Part shown: positions 33,192 through 42,230 of the stretch, one piece after another
Layout of the letters: each line of letters begins with the position of its first letter
Position numbering within the stretch: position 1 is the first letter of the stretch
DNA from: SAR324 cluster bacterium
GTDB taxonomy: Bacteria > SAR324 > NAC60-12
Direction of reading: 5' to 3'
NCBI GenBank assembly: GCA_028281495.1
Contig: JANQJU010000060.1
Location: forward strand, 1-64,000
DNA: 64,000 bases
Notes under the pieces: generated by a model
What the model was told of the DNA's origin: nothing
What the model saw: only the letters and a program-made list of their open reading frames with translations
The model's database searches: none
Translations under genes and position numbers: made by a program

Positions 33192-35863
33192 GAGCTTGCT
33201 TCCGCGCTAGTAGACCGGCCTAAAATTTCATCCACTCTCTGGATCAAAGCCTTCTTTTTGAGAGGCTTGGTTAGATAATCATTGCACCCTGCATTGATTG
33301 CCTTTTGAAGTTCTTCTTTAAGTGAGAAGGCGGTCAATGCTGTGATATGCGTCTGCGGTCTCTGTTCACGTTGTTCCCATTGGCGAATGTGTTGCGTTGC
33401 TGTAAATCCATCCACAATCGGCATCTGCATATCCATCAACACAAAATCATACTGATTGTCCTTGAACGATTGAATGGCTTGCTTTCCATCCTCAGCAAGG
33501 TCTGCGGTACCTCCCAACAGTTGAATATATCGTTCGATGATTTTTCGATTGTCATTATCATCATCGACCACTAGCACATGAAAAGGTGGGTGTGGGAAGG
33601 ACTGAGCTTCGGAATCAGCCACACTTAAGTCCAGTTCTTTTTGTTCCAAAGCAACTGCGAGCGCTTCCATCAATTCTGCTCTTTTGACTGGTTTGATTAG
33701 ATACGCATTGATTCCCAGATCGCGGCTTCGTTTGAGATCGTTCGAGCGATTATCCGAAGTGAGCATCAAAATGATGGGAGTGATTTCTGGCATGATTTTC
33801 AGGTGCTCCACAACGGAAAATCCATCCATCAGGGGCATACGCACGTCCAGAATCAGCAATTCATAAGGAGCTTTTTCTTGATAGGCTTGATAAAGCACAT
33901 CCAATGCGAGTGCTCCCATATGGCATTCTTCTACAACCGCGCCCCACGCCGTTAATATTTCTTTCAAGATGATTCGATTCTCGACAACGTCATCTACAAT
34001 CAAGGTCCGTTTGCCTTGGATATCCAAGGGAGCAGGAGGAATATATTGCCGAGGATCCTCGTCGATCTGAAATCGCAATGAAAAATAGAATTCGCTACCC
34101 TCACCAGTTTGGCTTTGCACCCCTATCTCACCGCCCATTAAACCAATCAACCGCTGACAAATAGACAGCCCCAAACCTGTACCACCGTATTTTCGGGTGG
34201 TGGAGGAGTCCGCTTGTGAGAAATTCTGAAAAATTAGGGCCAGTTTTTCGGGGGGAATTCCAATGCCGGTGTCCTGTATCGAAAAATTGATTAAGCAGGA
34301 GTTGTCGGAAGGAGGAGTTAGCATTTCCACATGCAATTTAACCGTCCCAGATTCAGTGAATTTCACTGCATTACCAATCAAGTTATATAATATCTGGCGA
34401 AGTCGTGTGCCATCTCCAACAAGGTTGATTGGAATTTGGGGGTCGAAATAATAGGTCAACTCCAATCCTTTTTGATGGGCAGGCAAAGCCATCGTATCCA
34501 TTTGACGTTCCACGAGATCTGCAAGATCAAAGCTGGCTTGTTCTAGATCTAACCGTCCGGCCTCGATTTTTGACAAATCCAGAATGTCGTTGATCAAACT
34601 GACTAAGGTTTCCCCCGCTTTAACGATGGACTTTACGCGACTTCGCTGATCATGGTTCAGTTCTGTTTCTTCTAATAATTCGGCCATTCCGATGACTGCG
34701 TTTAATGGCGTACGAATCTCGTGACTCATTGCTGATAAAAACTCGCTTTTTGCTGTATTGGCAGCTTCCGCTGCCTCTTTTTGTTTGAGAAGCTCTTGCT
34801 GGATGATCTTTGTTTCCGTGATATCGTAACCAAATGAAATGATCGCTCCATCGGGCAATTCGAAGTTGGCCCACATTTGATCGCGAAAAGTTCCATTTTT
34901 AGTCCGAACCCTAAATTCACGAAAATTTCCATCTTTGGTGAAAATCGATTCCAACACTCGATTTCGCATAGCTTCCTCAGGATAAAACAGCATCAGCGGG
35001 TCCTCGTGCTTCCGAACATCTTCATAACCATGCCCCAATTGTTTTTCACATTCCTTGTTCCACAACACACATTCGCCATTCTCATTAAACGAATCGATCA
35101 TCACAGGAGCAAATTCGACGATAGCGCGAAAACGTTCCTCGCTCATGCGCAACGCATCTTCCGCGTCGTGGTATTTCGAAACATCTTCGTGAAGGCGTTT
35201 CGTGGTTTCATGCATGATTTGGAACAACTGTCGGAGTTCGTTTTCGTATGGATAATCGAATTCGAAGGTTTCTGCTTCCCTTGCCTCCTTACTTGAAAAA
35301 CGGAAGGCTTTCAAACGTTCGACGGCACCATTCAAATGGCGAGTAATCAAGTGATAAACGATGAAAAAGATAAACATCGACACAAAAAATGTCTTTGCCG
35401 CTTGGGTGACGAGAATTAACAACCCTTTTTCCCATAATTGATTATAAATCAATGCTTTATCGGCGACGACTGTCATCGAACCCAATTCATAGGATTGCTG
35501 ATGAAAGTTATGTCGTAACGGGAAGGTTGCAGTATGCGGATAGTGGGCATCGGGGTCTCCCGAAGCTACAAGAACTTTCCCGCGCGCTTCGATTTTTATG
35601 TATCCGATGCCTTGAAGTTGCGACAAACCTTGTAGGTGCAATTCGAGTTGTTTTAGGTCTTCAATCCACAAACTGTTGGCAATGCTTTTCAATGAACCGG
35701 TTTCTATTTGTTCAAAACCGGATTCAATGGCCTGGAGTTCTGAATGATAATCGGAATACAACTGAATTGCTGAAGCAATGAACGTGAAGGCCGAGCTGAA
35801 TAGCAGGATTCGCCACAACAACTGAAATCCCAGGCCTTTTTTTGAATAGAAGTCGAATGTCAT
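33188..35863 (-). CDS. Membrane hybrid histidine kinase with two receivers
   Basis: An 891-residue protein. TM1 at about 14-36, a short periplasmic region at 37-143, TM2 at 147-172; a PAS domain at about 238-355; HisKA with H381 (MSHEIRTPLN); HATPase with DTGIGIP and GTGLGLSIC; then two receivers (LLILDVRMPLMDG and FVLMDMQMPIVDG), each with its Lys-Pro. There is no Hpt, so a separate phosphotransfer protein would be needed. GGGAG nine nt before the ATG. The upstream gene (40-nt gap) is a periplasmic binding protein on the same strand, which suggests a ligand-sensing pair analogous to 21167/22204. Confidence 0.93.
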   Translation of the reverse strand: MTFDFYSKKGLGFQLLWRILLFSSAFTFIASAIQLYSDYHSELQAIESGFEQIETGSLKSIANSLWIEDLKQLELHLQGLSQLQGIGYIKIEARGKVLVASGDPDAHYPHTATFPLRHNFHQQSYELGSMTVVADKALIYNQLWEKGLLILVTQAAKTFFVSMFIFFIVYHLITRHLNGAVERLKAFRFSSKEAREAETFEFDYPYENELRQLFQIMHETTKRLHEDVSKYHDAEDALRMSEERFRAIVEFAPVMIDSFNENGECVLWNKECEKQLGHGYEDVRKHEDPLMLFYPEEAMRNRVLESIFTKDGNFREFRVRTKNGTFRDQMWANFELPDGAIISFGYDITETKIIQQELLKQKEAAEAANTAKSEFLSAMSHEIRTPLNAVIGMAELLEETELNHDQRSRVKSIVKAGETLVSLINDILDLSKIEAGRLDLEQASFDLADLVERQMDTMALPAHQKGLELTYYFDPQIPINLVGDGTRLRQILYNLIGNAVKFTESGTVKLHVEMLTPPSDNSCLINFSIQDTGIGIPPEKLALIFQNFSQADSSTTRKYGGTGLGLSICQRLIGLMGGEIGVQSQTGEGSEFYFSLRFQIDEDPRQYIPPAPLDIQGKRTLIVDDVVENRIILKEILTAWGAVVEECHMGALALDVLYQAYQEKAPYELLILDVRMPLMDGFSVVEHLKIMPEITPIILMLTSDNRSNDLKRSRDLGINAYLIKPVKRAELMEALAVALEQKELDLSVADSEAQSFPHPPFHVLVVDDDNDNRKIIERYIQLLGGTADLAEDGKQAIQSFKDNQYDFVLMDMQMPIVDGFTATQHIRQWEQREQRPQTHITALTAFSLKEELQKAINAGCNDYLTKPLKKKALIQRVDEILGRSTSAEASS

Positions 35864-35902
35864 AAACGATTTCTCCCTAAGGTCGTTGGCAATAATTGGA
35901 GT

Positions 35903-36658
35903 TTAGGGAATATATTTTTTCAGAATTTGGTCGACTATTCCCGATGCCTTGAGTTGAATCAACCGCTCGTTGATGAAACGTTGCAACGATGCTGGCATCG
36001 TTGAATCGATAGAAAGGAAGATATCATAGTTGGGAATCACAAAAGAAAGATCAGCAAGTCGATAGTGACTCAAATTTCGGGATTCCTGTTGTAAGTTGTA
36101 TCGAATGCGTAGCTCCATCTCGACAAATCCAATACTGGGCAAGCTCTTGTCTAAAAAACGGAATGCGGCTCCATAGTCCTTGACCCGCACTTCTTGCACC
36201 TTTTTTTGGTCCAAATAGTCATCCAGTCCAGGATAGGCAAAGACCGACAAAAGCACTACTGACTTCCCAAACAGGTCTTCCACCTGAGCTACCGTAAATG
36301 AGGTTTCTTGCTTCATTAGCAAGACGTGATTCACGGTAAAAACGGAGGTAGTTGACAAATTGTCTCGTTGTGGTGATCCCCAAGAGGGTGTTCCATAGTT
36401 GAGCCAGTTGTCGATTTCCTTAGCACGGATTGAGCTTAACATTCGCTGAATCGGGAAAGTATGAATTTTGAGCTGATGTGGAGAATCTTTGAATATTTCT
36501 TGAACCACCTCAGTGATGACGCCACGATGATTTTCTCCTTGCTCTTCAATTTGAAAGGGTCGAGCCTGATCTTGAATCACTAAATAATTCACAGTATCGG
36601 CCATCGAGACCGAGGCAAAAATTTGCAAGGTGCATAGAGCGACCAGAATTCGTTTCAT
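35903..36658 (-). CDS. Periplasmic solute-binding protein (SBP_bac_3-like)
   Basis: A 251-residue exported protein. The start is the second of two adjacent ATGs, five nt from AGGAGG; the frame extends 19 codons further upstream without an RBS. Signal peptide MKRILVALCTLQIFASVSMA, cleaved near residue 20. The mature part is a small amino-acid-type binding fold (VNYLVIQDQARPFQIEEQGE, GVITEVVQEIFKD, and a C-terminal FINERLIQLKASGIVDQILKKYI helix). No importer gene is nearby; it precedes a membrane hybrid kinase by 40 nt. It is likely a ligand sensor for that kinase. The ligand cannot be read from the sequence. Confidence 0.87.
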   Translation of the reverse strand: MKRILVALCTLQIFASVSMADTVNYLVIQDQARPFQIEEQGENHRGVITEVVQEIFKDSPHQLKIHTFPIQRMLSSIRAKEIDNWLNYGTPSWGSPQRDNLSTTSVFTVNHVLLMKQETSFTVAQVEDLFGKSVVLLSVFAYPGLDDYLDQKKVQEVRVKDYGAAFRFLDKSLPSIGFVEMELRIRYNLQQESRNLSHYRLADLSFVIPNYDIFLSIDSTMPASLQRFINERLIQLKASGIVDQILKKYIP

Positions 36659-36856
36659 CATTACCTCCTTTTCCATTGAGGAATTTGGCGAGGGTTTCTC
36701 TCGTATAAGACTCAAGTTGTCCAGGAAAATTTACTGGCAAGTCTTGTGTTCTCGCTGTCACATGGAATCTTTTGTTATAAAAAGAAACAACAAAGTAAAA
36801 ACAATATAGCTGACAATCTACGATGAATTCAATGGAATTGAAGGAAGAAGATCGAA

Positions 36857-37750
36857 TTAAAAACTTCGGGATCGGCGGGTGAGATAGGCTGATAAGGCTT
36901 CATCTAACGAATGTGAGGTGTTGAGAAGGCAATAATCGATATCATTTTGCTGGCATTGTTTTCTATAAAATGCACAAAATTTTTCAATTTCCTCTAGATA
37001 GCCTTCCCGGATGGCATGGGGTTCCACCATCAAACGTTCTTCACTTTCCAAGTCAATGAAGTCGGATGCCCTTTCAAAAGGGAAAGTCAGCTCAGCATTG
37101 TCCATGACGTGAAACACAATGAAGTCGCTCCCTTTATAACGAAGTTGTTGGAAGCCTTTGACGAGTTCAGTTTCGTCCGCTAACAAATCACTTATTAAGA
37201 TAATGATACTCTTACGATTCAGGCTGAATGCTAAATCGGAAATGGGTCTCATAATATCCGTGTGCTTGCCAAGCTGGGTGCGGGTCAGCGTTTGTAAAAT
37301 TTGCATGAGATGTCCCCGCCTGTATTTCGACGGTAAATAATCCCTCATTTTGTGATCAAACGTTGTCAAACCCACCGAATCACGCTGCCCCATCATGAAA
37401 TACGCTAAGGCCGAGGCTAGCGTTTTCCCATATTCCAGTTTGGACATGCCGTCTGAGCCATATCCCATCGACCCACTGCAATCCAATAAAATGTGACAGC
37501 GCACATTGGTTTCATCTTCATACTGCTTGATATAGTACTTTTCTGACCGGGCATACACCTTCCAATCGACATGACGGATATCGTCACCGGGGTAGTAATG
37601 CCGGTAATCACTGAATTCCACACTGAACCCATGATAAGGGCTTTTGTGCAATCCGTTGAGGAATCCTTCTACGGTGGTTTTGGCGCGTAGCTCCAGATTG
37701 GAAATACTGGCCAACACGGCCGGGTTAAGAAATCGAATGGCATCTGTCAT
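36857..37750 (-). CDS. DUF58 domain protein (MoxR-associated, vWA-like)
   Basis: A 297-residue protein starting at MTDAIRFLNPAVL, which has GGAG six nt upstream and matches the family's usual beginning. An ATG eight codons earlier has no RBS. The conserved DUF58 block is present: GLHKSPYHGFSVEFSDYRHY, PGDDIRHVDWKVYAR, then a vWA-like fold with LLDCSGSMGYG as MIDAS. It is predicted cytoplasmic. It lies 49 nt downstream of the MoxR gene on the same strand. MoxR ATPases and DUF58 proteins act together as a chaperone-like pair in envelope stress or enzyme maturation. Confidence 0.93.
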   Translation of the reverse strand: MTDAIRFLNPAVLASISNLELRAKTTVEGFLNGLHKSPYHGFSVEFSDYRHYYPGDDIRHVDWKVYARSEKYYIKQYEDETNVRCHILLDCSGSMGYGSDGMSKLEYGKTLASALAYFMMGQRDSVGLTTFDHKMRDYLPSKYRRGHLMQILQTLTRTQLGKHTDIMRPISDLAFSLNRKSIIILISDLLADETELVKGFQQLRYKGSDFIVFHVMDNAELTFPFERASDFIDLESEERLMVEPHAIREGYLEEIEKFCAFYRKQCQQNDIDYCLLNTSHSLDEALSAYLTRRSRSF

Positions 37751-37799
37751 GGCATGCTCCAAAAAATGAAACACTCCCGGTGATTTAGAGTAGTGCTTC

Positions 37800-38834
37800 T
37801 TAAAGATTAGGAACAGGAACTGCTTTGATCAATCGTTCCACCACCTGTTGGATATCGATCCGTTCCGCTTCGGCATGATAATTCAAGAGAACTCGATGTC
37901 GCAAAACAGGATGCGCTAAGGCTTGGATGTCGTGGTATGAAACATGGTATCGTCCTTCAAACAAGGCCCTCACTTTTCCTGCCAAGATCAGATTTTGTGA
38001 TGCTCGCAAGCCCGCCCCCCAACTCACCCATTCTTTCACAAAATCGGGAGCTTGTGGGTTGGTAGGACGGCTCGCTCCAACCAATCGTACTGCATACCGA
38101 ACTACTGATTCAGCCACCGGCACCTGCCTTACAATTTTTTGAAAATCAAGTAGGTCCTGTCCTGATAACGGATGACTGACGGTTTTGTCTACCACACCGG
38201 TTGTGTTGTTAACCACCGACACTTCTTCGTCTTCCGAGAGATAATCAATCACGATTTTGAACATGAATCGATCCAACTGTGCTTCGGGCAAGGGATACGT
38301 GCCTTCTAATTCAATTGGATTCTGCGTGGCCAAAACAAAGAAGGGAAGCGTCATGGCATGGGTCACTCCTGCTGCCGTGACTTGCTTTTCTTCCATTGCT
38401 TCGAGCAGGGCGGACTGGGTTTTTGGAGGACTCCGGTTGATTTCATCCGCTAGAAGAATATTCGCAAAAATCGGTCCTTTCATAAATTTCATAATACGAT
38501 GGCCCGTTGTGAGGTCTTCTTCCACGATCTCCGTACCGACGACATCGGCAGGCATCAGGTCTGGGGTGAACTGAATCCGGTTGAATTTTAGTTGAAGGAT
38601 ATCGGCGATGGTTTTGATGAGCAGGGTTTTGGCCAATCCGGGAACGCCGGTGATCAAGCAGTGGCCACCAGCGAATAATGCGATCAACACTTCTTCGAGG
38701 ACTGCATCTTGGCCAACAATCACTTTTTTCAATTGTTCGGTCATTTGTTTGCGACCTTCTTTCAGACGGGCAACGACCGCCAAATGATCTTCTTGGGTAG
38801 AACGATCTTCTTCCGTTGCTTGAGTCGATTCCAT
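37800..38834 (-). CDS. MoxR family AAA ATPase
   Basis: A 344-residue AAA+ ATPase. Walker A GVPGLAKT, Walker B LLADEINRSPPKTQSALLEAMEE, sensor 1 ATQNPIELEGTYPLPEAQLDRF, and the C-terminal lid with VLRHRVLLNYHAEAERI. AGGAG lies 11 nt before the ATG. It is the first gene of a MoxR-DUF58 unit. The BatA-type vWA protein that often completes such operons is at 14481-16580. The client is unknown. Confidence 0.95.
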   Translation of the reverse strand: MESTQATEEDRSTQEDHLAVVARLKEGRKQMTEQLKKVIVGQDAVLEEVLIALFAGGHCLITGVPGLAKTLLIKTIADILQLKFNRIQFTPDLMPADVVGTEIVEEDLTTGHRIMKFMKGPIFANILLADEINRSPPKTQSALLEAMEEKQVTAAGVTHAMTLPFFVLATQNPIELEGTYPLPEAQLDRFMFKIVIDYLSEDEEVSVVNNTTGVVDKTVSHPLSGQDLLDFQKIVRQVPVAESVVRYAVRLVGASRPTNPQAPDFVKEWVSWGAGLRASQNLILAGKVRALFEGRYHVSYHDIQALAHPVLRHRVLLNYHAEAERIDIQQVVERLIKAVPVPNL

Positions 38835-38959
38835 GATAAGGGGTTCTCCTGGGAAAGAGTGGCTAAAAACACAAGGGTGGAAACAATCGATAACTGCTAA
38901 ATAAATCGTATCATAGCTGAGTAGGGTGAGAAAATCAGCCCGGGCTGCCGAGCAAATCT

Positions 38960-40162
38960 TTAAGAACTCCGACGAGCACGGATGATCTTTCGTTTTTCAG
39001 GAGGCTTGAGCTGAATCTTGACCCATCCGGTAAGCGTTTGAGGACGTTGATTTTCAAACACGATGCGGCGTGTTTTAGGAAAAGGCATTTCAGGATAACC
39101 GAAGTCGCGAGGCATTTTGTCTCGGATTTTATTGAAGTCGGATTTGGGCAAAAATCGTCCCGTCATGCTATTCCAGCCGCCGCCCCAACTGGTACGCAAC
39201 AAAAACGCATGAGGGCTGTCCGATTTAGGAGGAATGGCAGCTTCCAATCGATCCAAAGCCTCCAAGACGGGATACAATTGTTTGCTGTCGAGTTCTTCAT
39301 AAAACTTTCGTTCCTCGTTGATGTGTCGTTTGGCGTATGCGTTACACCAGGTGGCGAGTTCCGGATAAGAGAGGGGGGTTTTATGAGTTCCGGTGAACAG
39401 GTTGTGCTGAAACAAAAAGGAATCCAATTTCATACGAAATGAAGATCGGCTACCGGGCTTCAACATCTCGGCAAAAATCGGAGTCACCTCCCGCATATCG
39501 TGGAGCGAACGTCGGCTTCGTAAATCTCGCCAACCGTAGTAAGCCCCTTCTTTGTCTTTTAGATTGAGGATATAAATAGACTTCAAATCCAAATGGTCGT
39601 CTTGAAAAGGAATATCTCCTGTAATGAGAGTCCGTAAAAAATTGGTGGTAGGGTCCTTTCCAAACAAAGCTTTGACCAGATCTTCATCAGCCCATTGGGG
39701 CATGATCCGTGACCGCTCCAAAAATTGGCGTATCAGTGCCTGTTTTTCTGGCTTGGGAAGGTTGTAGTAAAATTTGTCGAGCAATACGGTGCGAAGTGCT
39801 CCCTTGATGGAAGACCCGGGCACATAAGGGCCATTTTTGCTGCTTCGTTCAAATTCCAATAATTCACGATTAGTGCATTTTAGTGAGTAGTTTCGAATGC
39901 GTTCATCTTTGATGCGTGCAAGCACTGCCGCACTATCTTTGGAAAAATGGGAAATCTCATTGGGGTGCTGTTCCAGGTAAGCCATGACCGCAGACTGAGG
40001 AACAATCTTAGTTTGTTGGGAGCCCGTCACAAAGTCGAGTCGCCACGCCAATTTGTTACCACTTCCGACATGGATGGGGGTGAGCACCTCCAAATGACAA
40101 ATTCGAGATTCACCTAATCGGGAAGGAGGCAATTTTTTAGAAGCTTCCAAGGGGGCTTTCAT
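38960..40162 (-). CDS. csm5: Orphan Csm5-like type III-A CRISPR RAMP protein
   Basis: A 400-residue protein. The start is the ATG with GGAG six nt upstream (MKAPLEASKK); 33 further in-frame codons upstream lack an RBS. The RAMP fold is clear: HLEVLTPIHVGSG (residues about 20-32), YVPGSSIKGALRTVLL with the conserved Pro-Gly-Ser-Ser-x-Lys-Gly, and a glycine-rich RTSWGGGWNSMTGRF near the C-terminus, the typical Csm5 layout. Csm5 caps the crRNA 3' end of Csm complexes and helps crRNA maturation. No csm1-4, csm6, cas6 or repeat array is in the window. The gene stands alone between moxR and deaD. It could be a relic, a piece of a split system, or a repurposed RNA-binding protein; its intact frame argues against recent decay. 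Confidence 0.82.
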   Translation of the reverse strand: MKAPLEASKKLPPSRLGESRICHLEVLTPIHVGSGNKLAWRLDFVTGSQQTKIVPQSAVMAYLEQHPNEISHFSKDSAAVLARIKDERIRNYSLKCTNRELLEFERSSKNGPYVPGSSIKGALRTVLLDKFYYNLPKPEKQALIRQFLERSRIMPQWADEDLVKALFGKDPTTNFLRTLITGDIPFQDDHLDLKSIYILNLKDKEGAYYGWRDLRSRRSLHDMREVTPIFAEMLKPGSRSSFRMKLDSFLFQHNLFTGTHKTPLSYPELATWCNAYAKRHINEERKFYEELDSKQLYPVLEALDRLEAAIPPKSDSPHAFLLRTSWGGGWNSMTGRFLPKSDFNKIRDKMPRDFGYPEMPFPKTRRIVFENQRPQTLTGWVKIQLKPPEKRKIIRARRSS

Positions 40163-40217
40163 GAAATCTCCAAGAATTGAATATTTGAAGTATCTCGTAA
40201 TCTGATGATGGGGTTCT

Positions 40218-40234
40218 ATTGCAACTGATGCAAT
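40218..40234. promoter_or_regulatory. Candidate operator upstream of csm5
   Basis: ATTGCA, 5 bp, TGCAAT: a perfect 6-bp inverted repeat about 56 bp before the csm5 start. Next to it, on the csm5 strand, a TTGACC could act as a -35. The bound regulator is unknown. Confidence 0.3.
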
Positions 40235-40320
40235 TAAAAAAATAAGGTGGTCAACTTTCATTGAGGAGTCAATATGAGAATAGTTTCTCTTCCAGGTTGT
40301 TGTATTCCTACGACATATAT

Positions 40321-40349
40321 TTGACTTTAAAGGTGTTTTTCGCTATAAA
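40321..40349 (+). promoter_or_regulatory. Near-consensus sigma70 promoter of deaD
   Basis: TTGACT at 40321-40326, exactly 17 bp, TATAAA at 40344-40349. Predicted transcription start near 40356, giving a leader of about 145 nt before the deaD ATG. Long leaders are typical of cold-shock-regulated helicase genes such as E. coli deaD. Confidence 0.65.
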
Positions 40350-40500
40350 GAAGGGTTTTGTGCATGGTGCCTTTCTCCAGTTTCCCTTCCGTTGTGTGCC
40401 TCAAGCTGTCTTCAAGCACCATCCGAGTATTTCTCGACTCCGCATCAATCATCCCGATTCGGACACCGCATTTCACTATTACTCTTCTCTAAGGACTCCT

Positions 40501-42180
40501 ATGTCGAATGCCATTTCGTTCTCTCAATTAGCGCTTGCGAACCCGTTGCTTACCGCATTACAAGAGGCTGGATATGAAAATCCCACTCCGATTCAAGCAG
40601 AAGCCATTCCGGTTTTGCTAGAAGGAAGCGACCTACTGGGACAAGCACAAACTGGAACTGGAAAAACGGCTGCCTTTGCCCTTCCGCTGTTAAATCGCTT
40701 GGATCTGAAAAAACGTCCCCCCCAGATCTTGGTCCTCACACCTACCCGAGAATTGGCGATTCAAGTGTCTGAATCGTTTCAAACGTATGCCCGTCATTTG
40801 AAGGGGGTGCATGTCGTGCCTATTTATGGGGGACAAGGTTATTCCACGCAGCTGCAAGAATTGAAACGAGGTGTGCATGTGGTGGTCGGCACTCCAGGGC
40901 GCCTCTTGGATCATCTCCGACGAGGAAGTTTGAAAATCGATAGCCTGAGTGCGGTTGTTTTAGATGAAGCGGACGAAATGCTGAGGATGGGCTTTATTGA
41001 AGATGTGGAAGAGATCCTCTCCAACGCGCCCAAGCATTGTCATATGGCCATGTTTTCAGCAACCATGCCTACTCCCATCAAACGGATTGCAAAACGTTAT
41101 TTGAAAGATCCTCGTGAGGTGAAGATTGTTTCTCAAACCACAACGGTAGAAAGTGTCGAGCAGCGCCATATCTTTTTAAAAGACCATCAGAAGTTAGAAG
41201 CTCTCGCACAATTGCTGGCGGTAGAAGATTATGACGGTGCAATCGTTTTTGTGCGAACCAAATCTTCCACTGTGACGGTGGCTGAAAAATTGGAAGCCCA
41301 AGGGTTTGCAGCGTCAGCTCTCAACGGCGACATGACTCAAGCCCTTCGTGAAAAGACCATTCAACGTCTGAAAGAAAAGAAATCGGATATCGTCGTGGCT
41401 ACTGATGTGGCGGCTCGTGGCTTGGATCTGGAACGTCTAAGTCTGGTCGTGAACTACGATATTCCATATGAAACAGAATCTTATGTGCATCGTATTGGGC
41501 GTACCGGCCGCGCGGGTCGTGCAGGTAAAGCCATTTTGTTTGTCAATCCCAGCGAAAAACGTTTGCTTCGAGCCATCGAGCAAGCCACCCGCCAAAAGAT
41601 CGAAAAATTCGTGCTGCCCACCTCAGAAGAACTCCGTGAAAAACGGTTGGCACGTCTGTCAGAGCGGTTGGCACAAACAATGGCGGAGCAGCCCACCAGC
41701 ACGTATGATCAACATGTGGAAACACTGAAGGACGCTTTAGACTTGTCGACCGAAGAATTAGCAGCGGCTTTGCTCTATCTCGTTCAGAAAGATCATCCTT
41801 TGGAAGTCAAGAATCTTAAGCCGCTTGGATTGCCTGAGCGCCCTCCTCGAGTTATCAATGCGAAAGGCAAACCTCGCGAAACCCGAGGACAAGTAATTCG
41901 TGAACCCAAAAGAATGAAACGCCGGAGTGCCGCTGTCGACACGAAGTTTGAACTGTATCGATTAGAAGTTGGAAAGCGCCACCAGGTCCAGGTTGGAGAC
42001 ATTGTCGGTGCCATTGCAAATGAGGCAGATATTGAAAGTCAATATATTGGGCACATCAAGCTCTATGAGGAGTACAGTACTGTAGAGCTGCCAGAAGGTA
42101 TGCCCAAGTCCATTTTCCATCATCTAAAAAAGGTGTATGTTCGCCAACGCCAACTCAACCTGAAGTTGTGGAATCGATAA
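40501..42180 (+). CDS. deaD: DEAD-box RNA helicase with DbpA-type RNA-binding domain
   Basis: A 559-residue helicase. The frame is open 80 codons further upstream, but that part lies across the promoter and leader. MSNAISFSQL preceded by AAGGA is the natural start of the family. Q motif (GYENPTPIQAEAIP), motif I AQTGTGKT, Ia PTRELAIQV, II VLDEADEML, III SATMP, V ATDVAARGLD and VI HRIGRTGRAGR are all present. The C-terminal about 75 residues (KFELYRLEVGKRHQVQVGDI to the end) are a DbpA-like RNA-binding domain, as in DeaD/CsdA. It unwinds RNA during ribosome assembly and mRNA decay, especially in the cold. It is monocistronic with its own promoter. Confidence 0.94.
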   Translation: MSNAISFSQLALANPLLTALQEAGYENPTPIQAEAIPVLLEGSDLLGQAQTGTGKTAAFALPLLNRLDLKKRPPQILVLTPTRELAIQVSESFQTYARHLKGVHVVPIYGGQGYSTQLQELKRGVHVVVGTPGRLLDHLRRGSLKIDSLSAVVLDEADEMLRMGFIEDVEEILSNAPKHCHMAMFSATMPTPIKRIAKRYLKDPREVKIVSQTTTVESVEQRHIFLKDHQKLEALAQLLAVEDYDGAIVFVRTKSSTVTVAEKLEAQGFAASALNGDMTQALREKTIQRLKEKKSDIVVATDVAARGLDLERLSLVVNYDIPYETESYVHRIGRTGRAGRAGKAILFVNPSEKRLLRAIEQATRQKIEKFVLPTSEELREKRLARLSERLAQTMAEQPTSTYDQHVETLKDALDLSTEELAAALLYLVQKDHPLEVKNLKPLGLPERPPRVINAKGKPRETRGQVIREPKRMKRRSAAVDTKFELYRLEVGKRHQVQVGDIVGAIANEADIESQYIGHIKLYEEYSTVELPEGMPKSIFHHLKKVYVRQRQLNLKLWNR

Positions 42181-42230
42181 TGAAATAGGATTTCCTACAG
42201 CAGTAGCTCCTATGCGCGAAAGGAGAGCAT

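Larger units (their letters stand above)
40163..40500. promoter_or_regulatory. Divergent control region of csm5 and deaD
   Basis: A 338-nt region holding a 17-bp ATTGCA-N5-TGCAAT inverted repeat on the csm5 side and a strong promoter plus long leader on the deaD side. A 16-codon ORF at 40274 with GAGGAG before it is probably chance. Confidence 0.55.

Noticed and set aside
40274..40324. 16-codon ORF with GAGGAG before it, upstream of deaD
   Set aside because: It lies before the predicted transcription start, so it would not be on the deaD transcript; probably chance.
40261..40500. 80-codon N-terminal extension of the helicase frame
   Set aside because: It spans the predicted promoter and leader, and has no helicase-family similarity; MSNAISFSQL with AAGGA is the expected start.
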